Shown here one piece after another: positions 36,301-48,300 of a stretch of 64,000 bases of DNA. Source of the DNA: Protonemura montana (Eukaryota; Arthropoda; Insecta; Plecoptera; Nemouridae). Below the pieces are notes generated by a model that did not search any database, was not told the DNA's origin, and was given only the letters and a program-made list of their open reading frames with translations. Both the position numbers and the translations under genes were made by a program. Where the stretch lies: positions 5,766,001 to 5,830,000 of the forward strand of contig OX387606.1 in NCBI GenBank assembly GCA_947568835.1, written 5' to 3'. Each line of letters starts with the position of its first letter. Position 1 is the first letter of the stretch.

Positions 36301-39300
36301 AGAGGTCGGTCTCGACTTTCAGGTAGTGGAAGCATGTATGCATGACGATGAGACCTAGGTCAAAGTTTATGTCCTTCGCGTCAATCATAGCGTTAACGGA
36401 CTTGAATGCGTCAAGGCGGCGGGTGTAGTCTGGCTGATCGATCCACTTGCGGTCCCAGGCGTTGAGCTCCGCGATCACCACCAAGTTCTGGGAGAGAGCG
36501 CCGCCGGCGACAGGGCCACAAAGCCCTGCGATTGACTCCATCAGCAACGAGAGCATGCGGCGAGGCACGGCACCACAGACCTGTCATGCAAACAAACAAT
36601 TCGCTTGTAGCACATTTACAAACTAGGGGCCAGGGATTCTTACACTCTAACACTATTTAAAAAACGCTATCACCGATGGGGGTGAAAAGCCTAGAAGGGG
36701 ATAACCATATTCCTAAAAATTTACATTTACAACAATGTCAATCCCAGTGGCCAGATGTGTCAAGCAATGTCAATTCTTACTATAAACAATCATCTGAAAG
36801 TAGCACATTTGTGGCAAATTTCAGAAACTTGACAGAGCTTGAGAATATCTGTCAGACAATGCCTCAATACTCACTGATTAGTTATTAGCATAGCTAAGCC
36901 CAGCTACAGACATTATCCAAGTTACTAAGCACATATCCGCTCAAACGGAGATATTTTACCGCTGCCAGCAATATACCTGGCCGAAGAGAGGCGCAAGGTT
37001 GCGGACATATTTCCCAGGCTCGTCGAGGTTCTTGACAAGGTTGGTGAGCGTGGTGATGAGTGGGACCACGACATCCTCTTCGGCAGACGACTTTTTGACC
37101 AGCAGCGGCAACATCAGTTTGAGCATCGTGTCACTAGTCTCAGACTCCCACACCAGCTCAGACACGCGGGATAGGATCACCTGCAACAAGGAAGGGAGAG
37201 GTTGACTTTACTGGCTAATAACAAGTGCTTGTAAGCAAACAAGGACAAACAAACAAAGAGTAAACCAACAGTCAAGGTTTGTACCATGCAACATTACAAT
37301 GTTGGGTCAAAACATATATCGGTTCTTTTCTTTTCCAAACCCTGGCTTTTATTTACAAATAATCTCATTTTAATTTGAGAGTAATATTCAGTTTTAGAGT
37401 GCCACATCGGATGGCCATTGCTTACCAGCTCTCGCGGATTGAGCGCCTTGTTCTTTGTCACCAGTTTCCGCTTGAGCCGCTCCAGAATGGGTGGGATGTG
37501 CCCCAGCAGCAACGCACTACCGTAGTTGATCTTCTCTGTCAATGCCAGCTTTGCGATTGAGACCTCATCGATAGGCACCACGTTGTCGGTGGGCATCGGT
37601 TTGGCAGGTGGCCGCTCGTCGCCCTCCTCCTCCGGTTCCAAGGGATCGAAGTCCGATAGCGTTAGCAGTCGCTCGAGCAGTTCCAGAATGGCTGATGCCA
37701 CCGACTGATGGACGCTCTCGTGGGTGAGAAGTCGCATCAATTGCGTCAGCGGAGTCATGCTGGGATTGCCCGGAGGATGCTTGGCCAGCAGCGGAAAGTA
37801 CCTTCACACAAGGACACTTGTTAAGTCTCGACTTTGTAAGAACCAGTTGCGTGGCAGAATGTGCCTACAAGTAGCTTTACTTGTTGGCCTAATAACTGAC
37901 ATTTACTTACTTTGTGGAACAGCCTATTTCAGGAATACAAAACAAATATTTCAAGGTCAGCTAATATTATTCAGTGAAGTAATAAGTGCTTCATTGCAAT
38001 TGGAATTTCATTTTCCTGAATTACAATGATATTGCCAAAGCTTCATTCACCTTTTTAGAGCTAATGAGAACCACTATATTCTGAATTAAGGTCTTGTCCT
38101 CGCCTTAAAACGCCTGGTGTTCGTCACTGCTTTTCTCATGGAGTTTATCCCTTCAGGTAAGTTATCGTAAAGTAAGGGTCTGGGTCAGTTAAGTTGTGCT
38201 ATTACCTGGGATGCCTGCTCCAGACGATAAACAGCTTGAGAATGGGTGTTGGGCTTTGAAAACCTTCATTGTCCAGCTTGTAGAGGTTGGGGAAAACCAG
38301 CGTGTGAAATACAGCCTCCAGGGTACTGGGCGTCCACTCGAACTTGGTGAATCGGTCAAAGAATTTGCCCACGGAGGTGAAGCATTGCGTACGCACGGTA
38401 CGCATCATCGTCACGTAGCCGACGTGGATCATATCACGTTGCCTGCAAAAACGTCGTTTAGTTGTTGAAAATTCATCTAGCATTTACACCTACGAAAATA
38501 GAAGGCTGCAGAAAAGTTTTTAGTCAGTATTTGTTTGTATAAAGTTTGAGAAACTTAAAATTTTGAAAAGACTTAGCATTCAAAACCCATTTCAAATAGT
38601 TTTTGTTAAAACTAGTGCTAAGGATAAATCAAGTAGACATGAGTCTAATAACCATCATAGACTAAGAGGTATTTTATTGTTATTTTGAGCATTATTTTCA
38701 ACTAAAAATGTTGGGCATTTTGGTGAATTGGGGCTCTGTATAAATAAATGGATAAGTATTTTTGAGATGAAATTGATGCTTTTAAAAAAATTATATAAGA
38801 TTTCCAAATGATGTAAAAAAAATTGATATCTACTAGTATAAAAATGGAACAATTGGGACAACCTACTTGCCACACCATATCTTAGCCTTCTTAAATGTTT
38901 CCCCCATCTTTCACTTTGCTTCTTCAGAAATTAACACATATCCAGCTTCTTTATACCCCACCAGACAAAATCTAAGCGATTAGCATATTTGCAGGCGATG
39001 ATCTCGACTAACGTTTAAACACGGATTTGCCCTCACTTGAACATGCCGACGACGTTAGCGGCCACAGCTAGCAACACCCGCAGCAGATAGTTGCGCAGCT
39101 GGTCGCCCATCAGCCCACCGAACTGGTAGAGCATGACGGCCAACAACTGCATGGAGCTGTTGAGTCGTCGCGGGGGAACCACCTTCTCCAGGTCGATGCC
39201 AGCCATTATGGTCTCTACCATAGTCAAGGCGTCCTCTGCCAAGGACTTGTCGTAGATCCTGAACGTCGGGGAGGTTTGGTTAGATAATGACACAGTGCTA

Positions 39301-42300
39301 GGTTTGATTTATAATCGTAACATCATGAAATGTACTGAGCCTAAGAATAGTTTAGAGAGGTTTCAAATAAGAAGGAAAAAAATTATTAAGGGACACATCA
39401 ATATCCCTCAAGCCACAAGCAATAATTTGGCAAAACTTCAGGACGACTTATGATTTCAACAAATTTTTAAAACATTACCAGAAGAAATCTGTGAGATTTT
39501 TGAAGAATTCTGTCAATAAGTTTACTAACAAAAGGAAATAAAAAAATAAAACTCCAGCATTTATACCTGAAGGCCATCTTGACAAATATCATGAGCTCGT
39601 TCTCATGGCATCCCGCAAGGAACCGCAGAACGATGGCCTTCCGCATCTGCGACGCATCGATTCCCTTGCCGCCCTTGTGCGGCGCCTTTGTCATCATTTT
39701 GCTGTAGACGATCCGCAGGACTATGGGCATCAATTCGTCACGGTGGCTCTCGTGGAGCAGCTCGGACTCCTTGTCCACGCGGAACAGCGTCAGCGTCGAC
39801 TTCAGCGACTTGTTCTCGATGAGGCCGTAGAGGTGCTCGCGGTATGGGACCATGAACGGGTATCTGCGGGGAGCGCGATTGGTTATTTAGGCTAATGTCT
39901 ATAGGCAGTGTCTGTTAGTACTGCTACAAGTTTGAAACTTTTAAACTGGGAAATTTTTTAATAAGTTCTGGAAGAATTTAGAATTATTTCCATACCTCTC
40001 AGTGTGCAGACAGATTTTTTGTCAGCTTTTTGGGTACATTTTCCTTTGCGAGTTAGAAAGAAATTGTGGGTATTTCGAATACAGAGCTTAATAGAAAAGA
40101 GCTAGATACTAATTTAACTTTTTAAGTTTAATCTGTGTTCATATATGGTACTTTTTGTATGGTACCTGTGACAAAGGCAATTTGCCATAAAGTAATAATT
40201 CTCTCAACAAGTGCACCACGTGACAAAAACAAAATTCTTTATTCCCAGTAAGTTGCGCTCCTTCTCTTTCCTACTTTACCACAATATTGTGAAAGTTGAC
40301 CAAAACTAGATTGGAAAAGGAGCTGGACTGGAAAGTTCCAGTCTAGCTCCCTTTTCATCCTTTGCTTGCTGGTTTCAGTTCCACTTCCATAGTAGAATCA
40401 CCAGAAAAATAAAAAACCCTGCAAGACTGGATTCTCAGAAGGTACTTACTTGTAAGCCATTAGACAGTCCAGTGCTAGCTTCTGCACATCCGGACTCTTG
40501 CTGTTCAAAAGGTCGTGGTACACCTTTCGGAGTTCGTCCTCGCGGAACACCGAGTTTGGGTCCTTCAACTTGGGGAAGATGCTGAGGTGGGCGATGAGCG
40601 ACCGATTCACACCCAGCCCCAGTCGGTGCTCTGCCTTGGCTGGACGCTGGGACAGCTTCTTACGGATTGCAGCCAGCTCCACTTCTGGGTCGGCACTAGC
40701 GTTTGGAGCTGATTCTGTGTCGGGATCTGCTTCCCCTTCGGAGTCCAATTCTTCCGCTGGGTTCAATTCCCTTTCTGCGTCCAATTCTGCCTCTGGGTCC
40801 AATTCCATCTCACCAGTTGATCGATCAACTTCCATCTAGACGTGGTATCACAAATCATTAGCCATGAACATACCAAAATGTCTAGAGTAAATTAAAAAAA
40901 TAAACAAGCCTGTTTTGATACAGTCCTGTGAATCTTGTGCGAACTTTGATTAGGTTGATGGTGAAAATCAACCGAGGGAAAATATTATGATTCTGAAAAT
41001 TACTTTGAATTATAATAACAAAAAATCTCAAGATAAAAAAAAATATTAGGGGTCTTGCAACATTTTGAACTGTTCCAGTGTTCTATTCTTACCTCCACCA
41101 TCTCCGAGTCGTTCATGTTCATCACCTCTGATTCGTTCATCTTCGCAGACTGGTCCGTTGTCTGGTCTGGATCTTCTTTCTCAAACAGTTTGATATTCCA
41201 AGAGGGAGCCTCGTTAGCGTCCGCCTTGTAATACTCCCGCTCGAAGAACGTGAAGAACAAGGGCGTGATGTCTTTCGTTTTTCGCGAGCAGATTTCTGGG
41301 AATTGCAGCATCGCCCTCCACAGCAGGACGCGGTAGTTAACAAAGTCCGTCCGGTCTTCGGAGTAAGACATCGTGGTCTCGTGTAGCTGGTAGAGAAAGT
41401 CGCAGCCTTCGGCCAAGGTGATTGTTGGAGCAATCTCCTTCTTGCCGGAGACGACATTATCGGCAGCAAGACGAAGCTGGCTGAGGAAGACTTCCCAGAA
41501 GTCGTCTCGACGCATGCCGAGCGCGTGGGTAGTGAGGATCTTGGTCACCGGCTCCCAGAGAAGCTTGAAGTTGACGTAGAGGACGCCGAGAATATATTGC
41601 AACGGGGCCTGGTGGTGAAATGATGACAGTTTGTTAGTTGGGCAGAGTTTTTTATTATTAGGAACACTAATAACCTCCCAAAAATTGAACACAAATTTCA
41701 CAGTATACTGCGCATCCAATGTCAAATGGAGGTTAATCGAGATTGAAAGGATGTGACACACTACAGCGCAACTGGAATCAGAGTGAGTGTGAATATGCTC
41801 AGCCTCATAGTTCTACTCATAAAAAATTCCTCATTCTCATTAAATGCACTAACATGCTCTTAAAAAATCCACGACCAATTAGCTCAAATAGATAGAGCAA
41901 CACCCACGACAGCTGATGATTGGGGTTTGAGCCCTTGGTTGGGAATCAAATTTTGAGAAGTTATTAGTGTTCCTATTAATAAAATGTCTTCAATAAAATT
42001 AATGATTTCTTTTTAAGTGTTTCTTGTAACATGGACCACCAAAATAATACCAAATTCAATTCATCCCAAAAAGAAGAGACTTTAAAAATAAAATATCATG
42101 CAAAAGCAAAGGATGCATGGAAAAGTATAACAAAGTTTAAAAAAGGATCATGGTCAGAATGTAAAACAAATGGAAAATAAAACTAACCTTTTGGTAGCGT
42201 GCAGCGTCAGCCAGTGCAAGCGTGGACACGCCTAATTCAAGATTCTGCAGATATTTGATTTTGTCTCGGTACTCTGTGATTGTGTTTGGAACCTGCTCGG

Positions 42301-45300
42301 CAGCCAAACACAGGCTAAACACCGACTTCGTTCCGACGCCTTGCCCGGCCGGCTCGAACAGCGTGAAGAGGTGCGCCGTCAGCAGCCGCACCTTGTGGAA
42401 CGGAGACGAGAGATTCGGTGCAAGGTGATCGTAGAGCTTGGCCATCGCGGATGCAGCGGCTTCCTCGTCGAAGCTAGAGATGTTGGCAGCCGTGACAAAT
42501 ATGTCCAGTGCACGGAGGCACCCAAGTTGGTCCGATACGGCAGCGGCAGGCAAGAGGCTGTCGACGATCAAGTCAAAGTCGCAAAGCGCCAACAAGGATT
42601 TTGAATCGGTTATGTGGACGAGAGCCTCTAGAGCATGAACGAGAAGGAAGTCAACCTTGTTGGCGAATTCTGTAGCTTGGTCCAATTCTTCAGAAGGCTC
42701 TTCAGACTTCTGTGTATTCTTCATCTCTTTACAAATAGAATAAATTATTTTCTTTACTTTCGATGCAGCGATAGAATGGTCTAGTGGTGTTATGTGCGGA
42801 AGGATAATCAACGAGCAAAGCACTACTTCCACGTTGTCGACCAGGCTTTGGACTTTGGAAACTGACAGTGTTTTCAAAATGGCATTTGAGAAGTTGTCAT
42901 TTGGAAAAGTCAACGAATACCGATGCCAGCGGTCGAGGTCGATTCCACTGTCGCAGGGCTGAGCTTTGTGAATGACGAGCTTAGTGAAAAGACATATAAC
43001 CTCATCGGGGATTTTTTTCAATGACTTTCCGCTGCAGTGGCGCAGGACTTGTGGCAGGACGAGCGATTCGAATCCCGAATAGTCGAACACTTTTTCAACA
43101 AAGCTCATAAGCGTGGCTGAATAGGGCACGGCTAGTATCTTGACCATGATGTTGTTGGCGAGCTCTTGCGGGAGATTTGCGCTCGGCAACAAAAGAATTG
43201 TGCCGCCAATCTCAGAAGCAATGAACATCACTGACTCGGGAAAGTCAGTCAGCTTCAGAATACCAGTAATCTGCTGTATTACTGTGGCAGGATCGGTCAG
43301 AAGCTGGGAATCTCGGAAAGTTACGACTTGATGAAGAAGTTGTAATGTCAACTCAACAGTTTTTGCATTCCTTTCCGTTGGATCGTTTTTCCAGGATGAC
43401 GTGAAATTCTCTAGAGAATTCAGGAGAGCAGCCCACAATGGTGCGCTATATTTGCGGATAATTGACTTGCATAAAGCATTTATCATATTTGTCAAAACGT
43501 CAAACAAGAGATCTTGCGGAAACGATTTGTCTGCCAAGGCATTAAAGTACATCGGGAGAACTTCATGTGAGCAGCTGTGGAATTGACCCTTCACTCCACG
43601 AATCACTTCAAATAGAAGCACACCACATCCCACTTCTCCACCGAGCCAAGATTTTAACGGTGCAGTGCTTTCCTCAGCCTCGAGCGCCCTCTTTTCTAAC
43701 ATTCGTAGCACAAGTGACAGAAAAGACTTTTTGTCTTTAACCTTACGCGCAACAAATGCAAAGCTTTCGGCGGCAAAGTTGTTGATGTATGGCTTCTTGT
43801 GAGCCAAGAGTGGTAGAAGACTGTCGAAGACAATGCGAACATCTTTCACGAGACAGCGCCATAAGAACTTGAAGAGATATGCAAGACAAGTGAATGTCCA
43901 CTCAAGTTGCTGAGGATCCTTGGTCTCCAGGACTTCGACTAAACGTTGTAGGATCTCATAGTAGTAAGGATAGAACTCTTGGCGCAAGTCACGAGCTAGT
44001 GCCACCACAAGCCTGGAAAGATAATTTAGTATTAGTTGTGACGTTTCTCTAATAAAGATTTTACCTACATACCTAGACATCATGTGCCAAAGAATACCAA
44101 ATTGACAAATATACATAAAGAATTGGAATGAACTATTTACAACCAAATTCTTTTCATGCTGACTAAAAAAAAGAACTTTCCCAACATTTTGCAACATATG
44201 CCTAATACTCATTGAAACTTGATAGCAGTTGTGACGATATTTTTTAGACTCATGTCTAATTTATCTAACCTTAGCACTAGTTTTGACAAAAACTATTTGA
44301 ACTGAGGTTGGAATGCTAAGTGAAGAACAAGGGTACGATTACAACAAAAAGAAGCAAGGGAGATTTAGTCATTATTTACTTAGCATTCAAAACCCAGTTC
44401 AAATAGTTTTTGTCAAAAGCAGTTGTGACATTTCTCCTTCAACAATATGACCACAAAAATATAAACATTAACTTTGCCTAGGCTCCCTCATTGCATCTAA
44501 TTAAAACACAAAGGGCAATAATTTAGAGAACTAGGGTAGAGTGACCAGTTGTGGCCAGGCTAAGGAAATTTTCAGATTGGAAGTCACACCGAAACCACAA
44601 GAGTAAACTTTAATCAAATGTTTTTATTTCAAGGGAGCTTATAAGTATTCAGCTTGATGTTAAAATAGTTTTTAAGTCCTCTTATCATATTTATGAGTAT
44701 TATATTCATACTTCAATGAATTTTTGTCATATTGCCCAGTTTTGGCCATGGTATGCCCATTTCTGGCCAGCTGAAATTCCAGTTGTGGCCACCCCAAGAG
44801 TTACTTCACACAAATGCATATAAATTAACTTTAATCAGAAACACAAACACTTTTAATTATCATTAAACTTAAAATATGAAATAAACAGTAAATTAACATT
44901 ACATTGGAACCAAATTATGGCACAGGAATGCTATAGTACCTACACAGCCAATATTAGTATACTATATTTGGTTGCCGTAAACAGCCAATAAAACAATTAA
45001 GGCGGGTCTTTCGCATAAAGAACACTAGATTTACTAAAAATATGAAAGAAATAGTAAATATCCTTACATTGGTAGGAAACTTTGGCATAGAAACAAAGTA
45101 GTGTCAATGTAAGTTTAATATATTTGGCTGTCAATATTACTTGATACGCAGGGTTCCCACAAAGAACATTTGCTTTAAAAAAAAAACGTAGATATAGGTA
45201 GGTAGCACAAAAAAAGATGTGGCTGCATAAAAGGAACTTGAGTTTGCCATTGGTAAGCACCGAAAATAGTTATTTCTTCCGATATTTAAGAATTTCTGGT

Positions 45301-48300
45301 ACGTGGCATGCCTGGCGGCTGTTGACTACGCGAGGAGGCTGGATTACCTCCTTGATGTCCATGAGCGGGAACCAAAGAACGTCTTCCTTTTCCGGCCACT
45401 TCCAATCCGGCCCACTCATCGTCATTGACATGACTTGCACTCTGCCAACGGCGTTGTTAACGGCGCAAACCCGGCCTGGGAAGTATTCTTCCTCATACTC
45501 CACGATGACAAAGTCATGTTTCTTGACACGAAATTCAGCAAAGGAAGTGCTGTCGTCGCTGTCGTCACTTTCTTCACTTTCTGACACCGCCTTCAGTTTC
45601 CTCTTGCGTTCACAAGTGGCTGCGCTTGAAGGAATTTTTTTCTGCCTCTTTTTCTTTTTTTCTGCTTTCTCGTCTTTTTCTTTTTCTTTGGCATCATGTA
45701 TTTCCTTCCATTTGGAAGATGTCAGGACACTTGGCATCACAGTTCGATTCCTTGTTTTCTTGGCAGGTTTCTTTTCCGGCCAAAAAATTACATCCTTGAG
45801 GAGTGTCTCCATAGTAGTCTTTCCGCTTGATGGTGGAGAGCCGAGGCAAAGTTCTTCAGCAGCAGAACTAGGTTTAGGTTCAAGTTCAAAGGGACAATCT
45901 TTGTCTAAAATTCCCAGATCCTCCACGGTAACTTCACCAGCTGTGGTTGGCGAGCCAATAGAAACGTCGAGGGTGTAATTTTCCTCAGCGTCGTTGCTCA
46001 GGATCATTTCAGGGTCTGGTATTGGTAAGTCGCTAGCAGCGGCGAAGTACTCATTCCAGACGTCGTAGAGCATAGAAGCACAGATGTCCCCGTCCCAGTC
46101 AAGTCCCTTAGCCCCGGTGGTTTTAAACTCGGTTAAGGTATCTTTAGCAATCTTTGACTCGAGGTGTCGAAGTACTGATCCATGGTCCAGACCTGAAGTG
46201 GTAGTTTTGCCACTGGCTTGTTCGTTCCGAATTTTGAGGGTGCATTTCGTGTAATCAACCGCATCCGCATTGAATGGGTACAGACCACAAACGCGAAATC
46301 CAGAAATGATTGCTTGGCTGAATTTCTCATCCTCCAAGATTGAGTTTAGCGCTGTTGGTATATTCTGCTTTCGAATTTCTGCTCCCTTATGTTCATATCT
46401 CCAGTTGCGTACCATGCTGCGCCATTTTACCTTTAAGGGGTAAAAAAATGCAACGTCGAGTGGTTGCAGGATGTGCGTTGTATTCGGATACAAACACACA
46501 ACAATTATGCCATTATCTCTGCAAAATTGGCTCAAGTGCAGAGTCAAATGCGAGGAGTGCCCATCGAGGAACACTATGACTGGTAATTTAAAGTTCTTTT
46601 CTATGAGGAAAGGGTGAAATACATTGGAGAAGTACTCGAAAAAAGCCTCTCCGGTCATCCATCCCTTCTCAGTCTTGCCGAGCCCCCAAAATGGTGGGGC
46701 TGCCCTGGCAATCACCGGTGGCATCCGTTCATATTTGTATACTGTGAGTGGGGGAGCATGAGTTCCAACGGCATTCACAGTGATCAGAGTCGTAATATTT
46801 TCCTTGTCCGAGTTAGACGATTGATCATAGACGGGGCTGCCCTTTTTGGCTAAGACGAGACCGCCTGCTGGACAAAGGTAAAATGATGTCTCATCCATGT
46901 TAAAAACCCGCTCCGGTTCCTCGAGGACACGGATGTCTTCACCCAAAAGATCGGTAACTTCCTTGAACCAGCGTCTAATCTTCTCTTCGGTAATACTGCC
47001 CCTTGCTGCGTTTATGTACTCGGCATGTTTTTGACTAACAGTAGGATTGCGCTTGAGGAATGAACGGAACCATTTACAGCCGGGCCGGTTGTTTATGAAT
47101 GGAGTTTTAAAATTTCCCTCTTCTACCATTTTTTGGACAGAGGAAATGACAGTCTCCTTGTTTATCGGAAACCCCATTTTAGCAGTCTGCAGGATCCAAT
47201 CGACAAGAACATTTTCTCCGTTTACCCCCAGAACTGCAGATGGTCCTACATGCCCAGTAGTTTCTGGAGATCGCCCGGACAGTTTGTTACGGAGCGTAGA
47301 CCGTGGAACACTAAACGCATTGCTTGCAGCGTTGACAGACATACCGTCTCGTATTGCAGTGAGTGCACTGCGAACTTTTGATGGTGAATACATGAACAGT
47401 TGGCGCTTTACAGACGTCTTCTGCCTTCGTCGGGCATCAATTTTCTTTCTTTCAGATTCCATCTTTGTCTTAGCCATTCTACAGTCCATACATACCTACA
47501 ATAAATAGTGGAATAAAATGTACCAACTGGTCTTTCCCTTACACTTGGCCAGAACTGGCATAGCATGGTAACCATTTGTGGCCAAGACCCTGGCCACAGC
47601 TAGGCAATGAACTAAAATAGATGCTCAGTTTTGGCCATGCCAATGATTATACTCACCAGCATCAAATAAGTGACAAAAACCACTTAAATTCACATCATTG
47701 ATCATTATTAAACAACCTTAAGTCAGTTAAAACGTAAGAAATTACTTAATAAGTAACAAAAAAGCAAAAAACTTACCTTGCAATCCTAACCTAAATTCAC
47801 ATCTCTTTCCCGCAAAAAAACCCATGCTGCTTCTCAGCTGACAGGATCTCAAGTAGTGTAGAGCTAGCTCCCAGAGTGGCTCTTATAAAAATTAGGTTGG
47901 TATCATCTATTAAGAAAAATTATTTCCAACATGGTGCTACATTCACATGCTTAGCAATTGGCTGTTTCAGTTGAATGTGGCCACAACTGGGTACCTGGCC
48001 ACAACTGGTCACTCTACCCTAACATATTTAGCATTTTCAATATAAAACTACCGCAAAAAACAGATCAATAACATTAATTAAAGACATAAGTTGCAAAATT
48101 TCAAAATAATTAGTTGATTTTATTCAGCAATCAAAAGCCCAGCTGTTAATAGTTTCTTTTAAAACTAGGGCTAAGGCTAGACATGAGTCTAAAAACTATA
48201 TGAAGATTTGTTTCTGATTCTCAGATAAAATATCAAAACTTACTCTAGGGTTGGCTGAAGAGCCAAGGCATTCTCTGTGTGTATATTTTTCACAAGGACT

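Noticed and set aside
35753..36358. 201-codon plus-strand ORF
   Set aside because: Antisense shadow of UTP20 exon 11, whose minus-strand frame is strongly supported.
45217..45978. 253-codon plus-strand ORF
   Set aside because: Antisense of the pogo transposase C-terminal half; low-complexity Ser/Phe from the reverse of Lys/Glu codons.
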